The notes beneath the pieces were generated by a model. It did no database searches. It had not been told where the DNA came from and was given only the letters and a program-made list of their open reading frames with translations. 64,000 nucleotides of DNA from Pedobacter nototheniae (GTDB taxonomy: Bacteria > Bacteroidota > Bacteroidia > Sphingobacteriales > Sphingobacteriaceae), in the NCBI RefSeq assembly GCF_004335085.1, contig NZ_RQRS01000002.1:62001-126000 (forward strand). The letters are read 5' to 3'. The stretch's first letter is position 1; each line of letters begins with the position of its first letter. A program made the position numbers and the translations under genes. Below, in pieces: positions 47,747 through 57,443 of this stretch.

Positions 47747-49203
47747 TAGCGTATTGGGTTTAATTGTTCAATCAATATTTCTTTATCATCAAAATGGTTT
47801 CTTACGCCATTTATCTCTTGATATTTTTCATGACCTTTTCCGGCTACAAGAATAATATCTCCACTTTTTGCCAAATGACAAGCGGTTTTTATTGCTTCCT
47901 TTCTATCCAAAATGGATATCGTTTTACGTTTATTTGTTGGCGATACACCAGCTTCCATTTCTGTGATGATGCTTTGAGGATCTTCTGTACGTGGATTATC
48001 TGATGTAAGAATTACCTTATCACTCCAATCGCAGGCCACCTGAGCCATAATTGGTCGTTTTGTTTTATCACGATCACCACCGCAACCAATTACGGTAATA
48101 ACCTGCTCAGTACCCTTACGGATATTTGCGATAGTGCTCAAAACATTTTGTACGGCATCTGGCGTATGTGCATAATCCACAATACCGATAATATTATCAG
48201 CCGAAGTAATGTAATCAAAACGACCTTCTGCACCGCTTAAACGGCTCAGTAAGGTTAAAACTTTAAGTTTATCTTGTTCTAAAAGAATAGCAGTACCATA
48301 AACGGCAAGCAAATTATATGCGTTAAAAGAACCTACTAACTTAAAATAAACATCTTCATTATCAATATCGAGGTGCAAACCGCTAAATTGATTTTCTATT
48401 ATTTTTGCTTTAAAATCTGCAAGCTGTTTAAGTGCATACGTTTTTTTATAGGCCTTTGTATTTTGCAACATCACCATACCGTTTTTATCGTCGATATTGG
48501 TTAAGGCAAAAGCCGATTTAGGTAAACCATCAAAAAATGCCTTTTTAGCTTTTAAATAACTATCGAAGGTTTTATGAAAATCTAAATGATCGTGTGTTAG
48601 GTTAGAAAAAACTCCGCCAGCAAATGTTAAGCCTTCAATTCTATGCTGCGAAACTGCGTGAGAACTTACTTCCATAAAGCAATAATCACAGCCTGCATCT
48701 ACCATATCTTTTAGCAAAGCATTTAATGCAATTGGATTTGGTGTAGTGTGCGTGGCGGCAACAACCACATCATGAATATAATTTTCTACGGTAGATAATA
48801 AACCAGTTTTATAGCCTAAATCTTTAAAAAGCTTAAATAGTATGGTTGCAATAGTTGTTTTACCATTGGTTCCGGTAATGCCAATCAGTTTTAAAGCAGC
48901 TGAAGGATTTCCGAAGAAATTGCCAGCCATAATTCCTAGCGCTACCGAAGAGTTTTGAACTTTTACGTAGGTAACTTGAGGATTGATATTTTCAGGCAAA
49001 ACTTCACAAACAATTACTGTAGCGCCCAAATTAATGGTTTGATCGATATACGAATGCGCATCAACTACAGTACCCACTATAGCGAAGAAAACATCGTCTT
49101 TTTCTATTTTACGAGAATCAAAATTTAGCGCATGAATACTTCTATCGGTTTTGCCAACCAACTCTTGTATCGTTACACCATAAAGTAAATCCTGTAATTT
49201 CAT
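47746..49203 (-). CDS. murE: UDP-N-acetylmuramoyl-L-alanyl-D-glutamate--2,6-diaminopimelate ligase
   Basis: Adds the third residue of the stem peptide. 485 residues. UDP-binding N-terminus ([18 protein letters not shown]), P-loop [30 protein letters not shown], and the specificity motif DNPR in [12 protein letters not shown], which marks meso-diaminopimelate rather than lysine use, consistent with dapA in the window. Its own start codon is the edge of a tandem 87-bp duplicated leader. Confidence 0.97.
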   Translation of the reverse strand: MKLQDLLYGVTIQELVGKTDRSIHALNFDSRKIEKDDVFFAIVGTVVDAHSYIDQTINLGATVIVCEVLPENINPQVTYVKVQNSSVALGIMAGNFFGNPSAALKLIGITGTNGKTTIATILFKLFKDLGYKTGLLSTVENYIHDVVVAATHTTPNPIALNALLKDMVDAGCDYCFMEVSSHAVSQHRIEGLTFAGGVFSNLTHDHLDFHKTFDSYLKAKKAFFDGLPKSAFALTNIDDKNGMVMLQNTKAYKKTYALKQLADFKAKIIENQFSGLHLDIDNEDVYFKLVGSFNAYNLLAVYGTAILLEQDKLKVLTLLSRLSGAEGRFDYITSADNIIGIVDYAHTPDAVQNVLSTIANIRKGTEQVITVIGCGGDRDKTKRPIMAQVACDWSDKVILTSDNPRTEDPQSIITEMEAGVSPTNKRKTISILDRKEAIKTACHLAKSGDIILVAGKGHEKYQEINGVRNHFDDKEILIEQLNPIR

Positions 49204-49400
49204 TTTTATATTAATTATTAAATGAATGAATTTTGAATGAGTGAATGTTTATAGGCATTTGCCAATTCTATCATTCTCTAGTCCTATCATTTTTTTCCTA
49301 ATTATTGAATGAATGAATTTTGAATGAGTGAATGTTTACAGGCATTTGCCAATTCTATCATTCTCTAATTCGGTCATTCTCTAATTCAATTATTCTATCA
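49201..49400. repeat. Tandem 87-bp duplication upstream of murE
   Basis: The segment 49213-49280 recurs at 49300-49367 (period 87) with few changes: AATTATTRAATGAATGAATT, then TTGAATGAGTGAATGTTTA and GGCATTTGCCAATTCTATCA. The copy also repeats CATTTTT, which at 49201-49203 is the murE start codon complement. The design matches the duplicated leader of murG (period 88). Confidence 0.75.
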
Positions 49401-49404
49401 TTAT

Positions 49405-51507
49405 TTATTCTAACATTATTTCTACGCCCAAGCCTTTACCAACCTTTGTGCCGGCTAGTACAGATTGAGTAACTACTTTGCCCGAGCCAATTACCTTTGT
49501 TTTTAATCCGGCATTTCCTAAAAGGTATAGAGCATCCTTTAAGCCCATGCCTTCCACATTTGGCATTACGCCTTTATGCTCATTATTTTCTTGAAATACG
49601 GTACCAGCACTGGTATCAATTGTATTATAGTATTCGGATTTTGACGCAAAAAGTGGTTTAAATCCAAATGCTTTATATACTTTTTGAGTGGCCTTGCTTT
49701 GTCCTGCCTTAGTTGGTGGATTACCAGTATTACCTACCAAAGTTGTTTGCACATCGTTATACATCTGCATATCACTGGCATAAATTCTATCGGCAATTTC
49801 TCTAAAAACAGCTCCAGAAACTGCTCCACCGTAATATGAACCTTTACTGGGATCATTGATTACTACAATTAAAGAATATTTAGGCTTTTCGGCAGGAAAA
49901 TACCCCACAAAAGAAGCCTGATATTGTCTTTTAGCTTTGTAACCTTTATTGCCATCAGCCACCTGAGCAGTACCAGTTTTACCAGCAATTTTATATAAAG
50001 GATTGTACACAAACTGCTTACCACTACCCTCAACAACTACCCCTTCTAACATCTTTTTGATTTTACTCAATGTCAAATCAGAACATATTTTGGGATTAAT
50101 AACCCTGGCTTTAAACTGCTCAATAGGATTACCTAATCTTCTAATTTCCTTAACAAAAATTGGCGCTATATACTTACCATTGTTTGCTACAGCATTATAA
50201 AACGAAAGCATTTTTAATGGTGTAAGCTGCATTTCATAACCATAAGCCATTTGCGGAAGAGTCATGTTTTTGTTCCAGCTTTTATTTTTAGGAGTTTTAA
50301 TAACTGGCTGTGCTTCACCAGGAATTTGCAACACCATTTTTTCGTTCAGATGCCAATTATATAAGTGATCGGTAAATTTAGACTGATCGTCTTTATACCT
50401 ATTGTTTACTAGATAAGCAATAGCAGCATTGGAAGATAGCTCAAAAGCCTTTTTCACTGTAACCACTCCAATACTTCCATGAGAATCCTTGATAGTGTGC
50501 CCAGGAATTTGGTAAGTTCCGGTACCAACTAAGGTTCCTGTATCTACCAATTTATCTTCTAACAAAGCCATGTAGGAGGCCAGCTTAAATGTAGAACCAG
50601 GGTCTTGGTTACCTGCAATTGCATAGTTAAACTGCTCTTTATAAACACCTTCAGATACCTTTGAGAAGTTTGCTACCGCTCTTACTTCGCCCGTTGCAAC
50701 TTCCATTACGATTACCGCACCGTGATCTGCCTGACTCTTAATAAGCTGTTTTTCTAACGCACTTTGCGCCAAATCCTGCATATTAATATCAATGGTAGAA
50801 ATAATATCGGCTCCATCTTTAGGTGCCACCTCTGCTTCTTCGTTAACAGGAATATAAACGCCACCGGCAATACGCTGCATTAACCTTCTTCCGGTTTCAC
50901 CATTAATATATTCTTTATAAGCGCCTTCTAAACCAACGCCATTTTTTACATTTTCATTTTTATAACCAATGGTACGTGCTGCAAGCGCCTTAAATGGCAA
51001 AATGCGCTTATTTTGTTGCACAGCTATTAAACCTCCACTAAACTTACCAATATTATAAAGTGGAAAAGTTCTGATAGTTTTTAAATCCGCATAACCAACC
51101 TTACGATGAATTAACAAATAACGGGCACTATCTTGTCGGCCTGTACGCAAATAGCGGGCATATTCCTTAGGGGTTTTATCCTGAAAGAGCTGAGATAATT
51201 TCATACCCAGAGAATCCACCTTTTCATTAAAAACTTTATCATCCTGAATTCCACCGGCATACATATCCATACGCAACTCATACTCAGGCACCGAAGTAGC
51301 CAACAAACTGCCATCGTTAGAATAAATGTTGCCGCGTGTAGCTTCAACATTTACATATCTTGTAGAAAGACTATCAGCCATAGCTTTCCATTTATGCCCC
51401 TGTACAAATTGCACCTGACCAAGGCGAAGAAATACCGCCAAAGCAAAAAGCACAATTAAGCCAAATGCCAGATATACACGAAGCAATATGTTTGCTCTAA
51501 TATTCAT
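49405..51507 (-). CDS. ftsI: Divisome transpeptidase (PBP3/FtsI type) with C-terminal PASTA domain
   Basis: Class B penicillin-binding protein cross-linking septal peptidoglycan. 700 residues from the ATG at 51507 (MNIRANILLRVYLAFG); an in-frame TTG at 51519 adds four residues. Membrane helix 8-28, dimerisation domain, transpeptidase domain with SxxK in DPGSTFKLASYM (Ser305, Lys308), SSN in KAFELSSNAAIAY, and KTGTAQVADG. A PASTA domain (GVMPNVEGMGLKDALYLLG) ends the protein, unusual in E. coli but seen in Bacteroidota. It overlaps ftsL by 11 bp. Confidence 0.97.
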   Translation of the reverse strand: MNIRANILLRVYLAFGLIVLFALAVFLRLGQVQFVQGHKWKAMADSLSTRYVNVEATRGNIYSNDGSLLATSVPEYELRMDMYAGGIQDDKVFNEKVDSLGMKLSQLFQDKTPKEYARYLRTGRQDSARYLLIHRKVGYADLKTIRTFPLYNIGKFSGGLIAVQQNKRILPFKALAARTIGYKNENVKNGVGLEGAYKEYINGETGRRLMQRIAGGVYIPVNEEAEVAPKDGADIISTIDINMQDLAQSALEKQLIKSQADHGAVIVMEVATGEVRAVANFSKVSEGVYKEQFNYAIAGNQDPGSTFKLASYMALLEDKLVDTGTLVGTGTYQIPGHTIKDSHGSIGVVTVKKAFELSSNAAIAYLVNNRYKDDQSKFTDHLYNWHLNEKMVLQIPGEAQPVIKTPKNKSWNKNMTLPQMAYGYEMQLTPLKMLSFYNAVANNGKYIAPIFVKEIRRLGNPIEQFKARVINPKICSDLTLSKIKKMLEGVVVEGSGKQFVYNPLYKIAGKTGTAQVADGNKGYKAKRQYQASFVGYFPAEKPKYSLIVVINDPSKGSYYGGAVSGAVFREIADRIYASDMQMYNDVQTTLVGNTGNPPTKAGQSKATQKVYKAFGFKPLFASKSEYYNTIDTSAGTVFQENNEHKGVMPNVEGMGLKDALYLLGNAGLKTKVIGSGKVVTQSVLAGTKVGKGLGVEIMLE

Positions 51508-51919
51508 CGCTTTTAACAATTATTTTTTTTGGTGGCTCAATTAATTCTTTTATTCCAAGGGTATCTACCTTTTTAGCAACCTCTGTTAATTTGCTTTTAA
51601 ACATGAGGTCGGCTTTTAAAGATTTATACTCCCATCTTAATTCTTTTACTTCTTTATTTAATTTATCTATGCGGCGCACATTGTTTACAGCAAAATGGCT
51701 GTTAGCAATATAAACCATACCCAAAAAGGCTAAAAAACACAAATAAGGCAAAGCATTTGTTGCCGCCTCTTTCGTTACTAATCCATCATTAAAAAGCTTA
51801 CTGATAAATGAATTACTATCCATTTTCTCTTCAGCTGTTTTAGCCCTTTTTGGAGGTGCCTTCAACTCTGGTTCGGGCCCTACTTCCTCTTCTTCTATAT
51901 CTTCCCTAAACCTGTTCAT
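51497..51919 (-). CDS. ftsL: FtsL-like divisome protein
   Basis: 140 residues: acidic/Lys-rich cytoplasmic N-terminus, one membrane helix (about 48-68, NALPYLCFLAFLGMVYIA), then a coiled-coil-like periplasmic segment VRRIDKLNKEVKELRWEYKS with heptad spacing. Position between rsmH (4-bp overlap) and ftsI (11-bp overlap) is that of ftsL in all dcw clusters. Sequence conservation is low, so the name rests on architecture and synteny. The tail PPKKIIVKSDE is short and basic. Confidence 0.9.
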   Translation of the reverse strand: MNRFREDIEEEEVGPEPELKAPPKRAKTAEEKMDSNSFISKLFNDGLVTKEAATNALPYLCFLAFLGMVYIANSHFAVNNVRRIDKLNKEVKELRWEYKSLKADLMFKSKLTEVAKKVDTLGIKELIEPPKKIIVKSDEY

Positions 51920-52821
51920 ATCTTTTCTGCAATTCTTAACTTTGCACTTCTTGCCCGGTTGTTTTGCGCAATTTCTGCATCCGTTGCTACAATTGCCTTA
52001 CGTGTAATTACATTGAAAGGCTTTTGCTGATTACCAAAAAAGTCTTTATCTACCTCTCCCTGAAATTTTCCTTTCGCCATAAAGTTTTTAACTGGCCTAT
52101 CTTCCAATGAATGGTAAGACATTACCACCAAACGACCTTCAGGTTTCAACACATCAGCGGTTTGCAACAGAAAATCTTCCAAAACACGCATTTCAGCATT
52201 TACCTCTATACGTAAAGCCTGAAATACCTGCGCTAAATATTTATTTTCTTTTCCCTTTGGAATGAAACCAGAAATAGCCGTTTTAAAGCTATCAATATCC
52301 GTAAAAGGCTTATCTAGACGGGCAGTAACAACAGCACGCGCTAAAGATTTTGCATTTTTAACCTCGCCATAAATGCCAAAAATTTTATGCAACTGCGCTT
52401 CAGGATAAGTATTTAAAACTTCTGCAGCGGTTAATTTTCCGTGCTGATCCATCCGCATATCCAAATCAGCATTATAACGAATAGAAAAACCACGATCTGC
52501 CTGATCAAACTGATGTGATGAAACACCAAGATCTGCCAGAATACCATCTACTTGTCTGAAACCTTTTAAGCGAAGGTTATTTTTAAGAAATCCGAAATTT
52601 TGATCGATAAAAATAAATCGATCATCTACAGGGATATTCTTTTGCGCATCTAAATCCTGATCAAAAGCGATCAACCTTCCGTTAGGACCTAAATGTTTTA
52701 AAATTTCTTTTGAGTGCCCACCCCCACCGAAAGTAACATCAACATAAACCCCATCAGGCTTTATATTCAATCCTTCAATGCAAGGCTGCAACATTACCGG
52801 CACATGATAACTATTCTCCAT
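51916..52821 (-). CDS. rsmH: 16S rRNA (cytosine1402-N4)-methyltransferase
   Basis: SAM-dependent methyltransferase of 16S rRNA C1402. 301 residues. The N-terminus SYHVPVMLQPCIEGLNIKPD, SAM-binding DVTFGGGGHSKEILKHL, ADLGVSSHQFDQADRGFS, and the late LVVMSYHSLEDRPVKNFM match the family. It follows mraZ with an 11-bp overlap and precedes ftsL with a 4-bp overlap; this mraZ-rsmH-ftsL order is the classical dcw start. Confidence 0.97.
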   Translation of the reverse strand: MENSYHVPVMLQPCIEGLNIKPDGVYVDVTFGGGGHSKEILKHLGPNGRLIAFDQDLDAQKNIPVDDRFIFIDQNFGFLKNNLRLKGFRQVDGILADLGVSSHQFDQADRGFSIRYNADLDMRMDQHGKLTAAEVLNTYPEAQLHKIFGIYGEVKNAKSLARAVVTARLDKPFTDIDSFKTAISGFIPKGKENKYLAQVFQALRIEVNAEMRVLEDFLLQTADVLKPEGRLVVMSYHSLEDRPVKNFMAKGKFQGEVDKDFFGNQQKPFNVITRKAIVATDAEIAQNNRARSAKLRIAEKI

Positions 52822-53278
52822 CTACAACTCCTTTCTTTCCGCCCATCACTTCCTCTGCCAGGTTAGCAAAGTTTTCAGGCTCATTATCAAGTAAATCATC
52901 GTAAGCAGATTTAGCCCAAACTTCAATTTTATTAAATTGACAAGCCAAAACAACATCACCACTGATGCCAGCAAACTCCAATAAAGATTTTGGTAATAAT
53001 ACACGACCAGAGGCATCGAGTGTTAACTCTGACGCTCCACGTGTAAAAAAGCGAATAAACTCACGGGTTTTCTTTTCATACTGATTCAACTTACTTAAAT
53101 CAGCTACAATTTCATCCCATACTTTTTTAGGATAAATAACCAAATGCTTCTCAAAACCCCGGTTAATTACCAACCCATCACGCTCCGCTTCAGGCAATTG
53201 CTTCTTAAGCGAAGCAGGCACCATAAGGCGACCTTTCGCGTCAAGTTTGCAATCAAATTCTCCTAAAAGTTGAGTCAT
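52811..53278 (-). CDS. mraZ: Transcriptional regulator MraZ
   Basis: 155 residues built of two AbrB-like halves: LLGEFDCKLDAKGRLMVPAS (about 4-50) and ASELTLDASGRVLLPKSLLE (about 80-130). MraZ forms ring-like oligomers and in other bacteria represses its own dcw cluster by binding direct repeats in the promoter. Here three exact TACCAC boxes with 10-bp period lie at 53322-53347 upstream. The gene overlaps rsmH by 11 bp. Its C-terminal tail (EEVMGGKKGVVDGE) is short. Confidence 0.95.
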   Translation of the reverse strand: MTQLLGEFDCKLDAKGRLMVPASLKKQLPEAERDGLVINRGFEKHLVIYPKKVWDEIVADLSKLNQYEKKTREFIRFFTRGASELTLDASGRVLLPKSLLEFAGISGDVVLACQFNKIEVWAKSAYDDLLDNEPENFANLAEEVMGGKKGVVDGE

Positions 53279-53305
53279 AGTGGTATCTACACTTTTTATG
53301 TAGTG

Positions 53306-53347
53306 TAAAAGTAAATAGTTCTACCACATTTTACCACTTTTTACCAC
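53306..53347 (-). promoter_or_regulatory. mraZ: MraZ boxes and candidate promoter of the dcw cluster
   Basis: On the minus strand, three direct repeats GTGGTA (53322-53327, 53332-53337, 53342-53347) occur at exactly 10-bp period. This is one helical turn, as known for MraZ operators in other bacteria (repeats with 10-bp period). Just downstream, TACTTTTA (53306-53313) is one mismatch from TAnnTTTG. The boxes would overlap the -20 to -40 region. Promoter assignment is inferred. Confidence 0.75.
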
Positions 53348-53412
53348 AAAAAAGTTTTCAACACCACATTTCTCCCACCAAGCCCCTAAAAAAGCTCAGC
53401 AAAATACAATAA

Positions 53413-53448
53413 AAAAACCGCCAAATTGGTATCAATTTGGCGGTTTTT
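53413..53448 (-). terminator. Rho-independent terminator after pgk
   Basis: 16-bp perfect stem AAAAACCGCCAAATTG / CAATTTGGCGGTTTTT (53413-53428 with 53433-53448), 4-nt loop. It closes the gap2-GNAT-pgk operon 60 bp beyond the pgk stop and insulates the dcw cluster. Confidence 0.92.
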
Positions 53449-53508
53449 GAAAAGCCGAGGCTTTAAAAGCTTATAAAAATAAATTTTATCAGCCTGACTA
53501 TAAATTAG

Positions 53509-54702
53509 TTATTCATTAATTGCTTTTACTCCTGGCAACTCTTTTCCTTCCATATATTCTAACAAAGCACCACCGCCTGTAGAAACATAACTTACTTCAT
53601 CTTCTAAGCCAAATTTTGCAATTGCTGCAGCAGAATCTCCACCACCGATTAATGAAAATGCGCCATTATTTTTTGTCGCTGCAACTACAGCTTCAGCAAC
53701 AGCTTTTGTTCCAACCTGGAAGTTTTCCATTTCGAAAACACCCATTGGCCCATTCCACAATAAAGTTTTAGAGTTTTTAATAACATCTTCAAATAAAGCA
53801 ACAGATTTTGGACCGATATCTAAGCCCATCCAATCTGCTGGAATATGACCAGAATCTACATCTTTTTTAGCTGCATCGTTTGCAAATTTATCTGCAATAA
53901 CGGTATCAACAGGCAAGATTAAGTTAACACCTTTCGCCTTTGCTTTTGCTATCAATTCTAATGAAAGCTCTTGTTTATCAGCCTCTAAAAGTGAGGTGCC
54001 AATTTCGCCACCTTGGGCTTTAGCAAAGGTATAAGCCATACCGCCGCCAATAATTAGGTTATCTACTTTTTCTAATAATTTTTCGATTAATAAAATTTTA
54101 TCAGAAACTTTTGCACCACCCATAATTGCAGTAAATGGTCTTTCGGGATGGTTCAAGATTTTTTCTGCATTTGCAACTTCAGAAGCCATTAAATAACCAA
54201 AATATTTGGCATCAGGAAAAAACTGAGCGATTACAGCTGTTGAAGCGTGTGCACGGTGAGCCGTACCAAAGGCATCGTTTACATAAACATCGCCCAATTT
54301 TGATAATTTCTCTGCAAAAGCAACATCACCTTTTTCCTCTTCTTTATAAAAACGAAGGTTTTCTAACAATAAAACCTCTCCTGGAAATAAGTTTTTAGCT
54401 TGGTTAACAGCACTTTCGCCAATGCAATCATCAGCAAATTTTACTTCAAGATCCAACATACGCGATAGATCTCCAAGAATATGTTTTAATGAATATTTAT
54501 CTGTAGGACCATCTTTAGGGCGACCTAAATGCGACATTAAGATTACAGAACCACCATCATTTAAAATTTTAGTGATGGTTGGCAAAGCTGCACGCATTCT
54601 TTTATCATCTGTGATTTTAAAATCTGCATCTAAAGGCACATTAAAATCTACACGAATCAGGGCTTTTTTATCCTTAAAGTTTAACTGGTCTATCGTTTTC
54701 AT
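53509..54702 (-). CDS. pgk: Phosphoglycerate kinase
   Basis: Converts 1,3-bisphosphoglycerate and ADP to 3-phosphoglycerate and ATP. 397 residues. N-terminal [49 protein letters not shown], nucleotide-domain [14 protein letters not shown] and WNGPMGVFE, and the C-terminal [15 protein letters not shown]. Last gene of the gap2-GNAT-pgk operon (16-bp spacing to the acetyltransferase). Pgk is directly downstream in the pathway of GAPDH, encoded in the same operon. Confidence 0.97.
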   Translation of the reverse strand: MKTIDQLNFKDKKALIRVDFNVPLDADFKITDDKRMRAALPTITKILNDGGSVILMSHLGRPKDGPTDKYSLKHILGDLSRMLDLEVKFADDCIGESAVNQAKNLFPGEVLLLENLRFYKEEEKGDVAFAEKLSKLGDVYVNDAFGTAHRAHASTAVIAQFFPDAKYFGYLMASEVANAEKILNHPERPFTAIMGGAKVSDKILLIEKLLEKVDNLIIGGGMAYTFAKAQGGEIGTSLLEADKQELSLELIAKAKAKGVNLILPVDTVIADKFANDAAKKDVDSGHIPADWMGLDIGPKSVALFEDVIKNSKTLLWNGPMGVFEMENFQVGTKAVAEAVVAATKNNGAFSLIGGGDSAAAIAKFGLEDEVSYVSTGGGALLEYMEGKELPGVKAINE

Positions 54703-54718
54703 ATATTTTATTTTGTGA

Positions 54719-55150
54719 TTATTTTAAGTTTAATTTCATTTCGTAATGGAAGCCTATTCCTGGAATATCAAATTCGGGTGAATCTGTTGAAAAACCTAAT
54801 TTCTTATAAAACGATGCGGCACTGGAGCGTGCATTGCACCATAAATAGTCTGTTTGATATTCTTTTAAATATTCTACAGCAAAAATAATAAGTGCTGCGC
54901 CATAGCCTTTACCACCAAAATCTGGATGTGTAGCCATGCCACGAAGTTGGTAACCCGAACCCTCGCCTTCAAAAAAGTCATTTTTCATAAAGCTGGCTAT
55001 CGATCTAATTTGATCATTAACAACAAAACCTAAATGGAAGGTATCATATTCCTTATCGCCTTCAAAAATACATTCAGAAAAAGCCTTGCCATTACGCAAA
55101 ACCAAACTTCTTAAAGGTAATACTTCTTCAGGCTGAATAAATTTGACCAT
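54719..55150 (-). CDS. GNAT-family N-acetyltransferase
   Basis: 143 residues with the GNAT fold: beta strands with [18 protein letters not shown], the acetyl-CoA-binding motif [20 protein letters not shown] (Q/R-x-x-G-x-G/A) and the later [19 protein letters not shown]. It transfers an acetyl group from acetyl-CoA to an amine; substrate unknown. It lies 4 bp after gap2 and 16 bp before pgk, an intriguing position in a glycolytic operon, but common in Sphingobacteriaceae as far as I recall. Confidence 0.88.
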   Translation of the reverse strand: MVKFIQPEEVLPLRSLVLRNGKAFSECIFEGDKEYDTFHLGFVVNDQIRSIASFMKNDFFEGEGSGYQLRGMATHPDFGGKGYGAALIIFAVEYLKEYQTDYLWCNARSSAASFYKKLGFSTDSPEFDIPGIGFHYEMKLNLK

Positions 55151-55154
55151 CTTT

Positions 55155-56156
55155 TTAATTTACGCTTTCTTTTAATGTTGTTATTTTTTTCACCAAATCA
55201 ATTAATCTGCTGCTATAACCATATTCATTATCATACCAACCAACCACTTTAACCAAATCGCCAACAATTGAGGTGAGTTGTGCGTCAAATATACAAGAAT
55301 GTGGGTTATCTATAATATCAACGGATACAATTGGATCTTCGGTATATTCTAGTACGTTTTTTAATTCACCATCTGCGGCTTTTTTAAATGCGGCATTAAT
55401 TTCTGAAACAGACGTTTTTTGTTTTAAAAGGCAAGTAAAATCTGTTAAAGAGCCGTTTAAAACGGGAACGCGGATACCGGCGCCACCTAAACGGCCATCT
55501 AAATTGGGGAAAATATGTGTTATTGCTTTTGCAGCGCCTGTTGTAGTGGGAATAATAGATGACGAGGCGGCTCTAGCTCTGCGCAAATCTTTATGGTTCG
55601 CATCATGCAAGTTTTGATCCCCCGTCATAGAGTGGATTGTAGTAATATAACCTTCTTCTACACCCCAATTATCATTCAAAATTTTAATCATTGGGGCTAT
55701 GTTATTGGTTGTACAACTGGCATTTGATAAAATAGAGCTACTTAAATCTAATGTTTCATCATTTACACCCAATACTACCATTGGAATATCTTCTGCAGCG
55801 GGTGCGGAAATTAAAACTTGCTTTGCACCAGATGTTAGGTGTTTTTCTGCAGATTCTCGATTTAAGTTTTTACCTGTGCAATCAATAACTAAATCTACCC
55901 GTAATGCCTCCCATGGCAATTCATCAGCATTTTTAATTGCAAATACCGGAATAGAAAATTCGTTTATTAAAAGGGCATCAGGCGCAGCATTAACCTTACC
56001 TTTAAATACACCGTGAACAGTATCATACTTAAAAAGGTGAGCCATTGTTTTAGCATCTGCTAAATCATTTATTGCTACAACATCAAATCCTTCGGCTAAT
56101 GCCAAACGTAAAAATGTTCTTCCAATCCTTCCAAAACCATTAATCGCCAATCTCAT
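55155..56156 (-). CDS. gap2: Second glyceraldehyde-3-phosphate dehydrogenase (GapB/Gap2-like)
   Basis: 333 residues from the ATG at 56156 ([18 protein letters not shown]); an upstream start at 56177 would add seven. Active site [13 protein letters not shown] and IHSMTGDQ, and the block HKDLRRARAASSSIIPTTT, which in other bacteria is typical of anabolic GapB/Gap2-type enzymes rather than the GapA-type DWRGGRGG of the copy at 5897. VAINDLADAKTMAHLF keeps an acidic NAD-binding residue, so cofactor cannot be assigned. First gene of the operon with GNAT and pgk. Confidence 0.95.
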   Translation of the reverse strand: MRLAINGFGRIGRTFLRLALAEGFDVVAINDLADAKTMAHLFKYDTVHGVFKGKVNAAPDALLINEFSIPVFAIKNADELPWEALRVDLVIDCTGKNLNRESAEKHLTSGAKQVLISAPAAEDIPMVVLGVNDETLDLSSSILSNASCTTNNIAPMIKILNDNWGVEEGYITTIHSMTGDQNLHDANHKDLRRARAASSSIIPTTTGAAKAITHIFPNLDGRLGGAGIRVPVLNGSLTDFTCLLKQKTSVSEINAAFKKAADGELKNVLEYTEDPIVSVDIIDNPHSCIFDAQLTSIVGDLVKVVGWYDNEYGYSSRLIDLVKKITTLKESVN

Positions 56157-56315
56157 TCTTATAAAATTAGAGCGCAAAATTAGTGTTTATTTTGATATTT
56201 GAACGGCTAAACCATGTTATTAAATTAAGCATTTATGTTGCTTTAGGTAACACAAAACCAACAACCAATAACTTTCTGAATGACAGATTTTTAAAACAAA
56301 AATACAGACAGAAAT

Positions 56316-57401
56316 TTAAACTTTTTTGGTATTATTTTTATTTAGTCTGATGGTAATTATTGTATTAAATATGACACAGACTCCAATAAGTAAAAAAATC
56401 AGCAAAAAATTACCTAAATTTTGAAGTAAGATTGTACATCCAATAATAGCAACATTTAATCCGGCGGTAAGCCAAACAATTTGGTTGGGTTTTAGTCCCA
56501 ATCTTTCTAATCGATGATGGATATGATTTCGATCTCCTTTAAATGGTGATTTTCTGGTTAAAATACGGATGCAAAAAACCCTTAATGAATCAAAAATCGG
56601 GACGATTAAAATAGAAACCGCGATTGCTGGCGCCGAGAAATATTTAGGGGTAAAAGTATTGGTAAACTTATTTAGTTCTATAAATTTTATGGCAAGTGCT
56701 GCGCAAATTAATCCTGTTATCAGCGCTCCGGTATCGCCCATAAAAATTTTGGCTGGGTACCAATTAAACTTTAAAAAGCCTGCAATTGCCCCTACTAATG
56801 CAAATGCAATAAAAGCATAAGGCATTGCGCCCATAAAAGCGAACAAAACCCCGAAAGTAAATGTTGCAATAATGCCAATTGTTGCTGCCAGGCCGTCTAT
56901 CCCATCAATTAAATTAAATGCATTATTTAAAAAAATAATAAGAATAACAGAAAAAACACCTCCCCATAGCATATTCATATCACCAATATTAAGTACACCA
57001 TAAAGGCTGGTAAGCCTAAAGCTTCCAAAAAACACGAGAATAATTGCTACTACAAGTTGCAAGATAAATTTAGTACTGGTATTTGTTCCGTGCACATCAT
57101 CTTTCAAACCAAGTGCAGTTAATATAATGCAGGAAACGATTAAAAAATTAGCTTCCTTAAAATTAATTAATGCCGAAAAAAGCAAAATGCTAATTGTAAA
57201 ACTTCCTACAATTGCCAAACCACCCAAACGAGAAATATTTCTTTTATGATTTTTTCGATGCAGATCATTATGGTCGAATAGATGGTATTTTAAGGAAGTA
57301 TAAATGACAGATGGAATACTGAATAACACAATTAGGAAAGCCATTAGTGTTATTGCAATATAAAAGAATTCGGGATGGTTTGTTAGGAGGATTTTAAGCA
57401 A
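56316..57401 (-). CDS. WecA/MraY-family UDP-sugar:undecaprenyl-phosphate sugar-1-phosphate transferase
   Basis: Polytopic inner-membrane enzyme that starts a lipid-linked glycan by moving HexNAc-1-phosphate to undecaprenyl phosphate. 361 residues, about ten to eleven helices. Key motifs are KNHKRNISRLGG, the Asp pair in LGLKDDVHG, NAFNLIDGIDGLAATIG, GDTGALITGL and the cytoplasmic His loop GDRNHIHHRLERLGL. Start codon TTG. Together with the glycosyltransferase and export genes that follow it probably primes surface polysaccharide synthesis. Sugar specificity not defined. Confidence 0.9.
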   Translation of the reverse strand: MLKILLTNHPEFFYIAITLMAFLIVLFSIPSVIYTSLKYHLFDHNDLHRKNHKRNISRLGGLAIVGSFTISILLFSALINFKEANFLIVSCIILTALGLKDDVHGTNTSTKFILQLVVAIILVFFGSFRLTSLYGVLNIGDMNMLWGGVFSVILIIFLNNAFNLIDGIDGLAATIGIIATFTFGVLFAFMGAMPYAFIAFALVGAIAGFLKFNWYPAKIFMGDTGALITGLICAALAIKFIELNKFTNTFTPKYFSAPAIAVSILIVPIFDSLRVFCIRILTRKSPFKGDRNHIHHRLERLGLKPNQIVWLTAGLNVAIIGCTILLQNLGNFLLIFLLIGVCVIFNTIITIRLNKNNTKKV

Positions 57402-57443
57402 AACTGGGATGATTTATATCAAATATAATAAATATAGCGCAAA

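Noticed and set aside
49213..49367. Two evenly spaced repeat copies that might suggest a CRISPR
   Set aside because: Only two copies with 87-bp period and near-identical content across the whole unit, without distinct spacers; no cas genes in the window.
53288..53307. TACACT-N8-AGTGTA palindrome upstream of mraZ, resembling the GTGTA/TACAC operator
   Set aside because: The half-sites are in the opposite (outward) order with an 8-bp spacer, unlike the AGTGTA-N5-TACACT sites, and it overlaps the expected start region of mraZ. I do not count it as the same operator.
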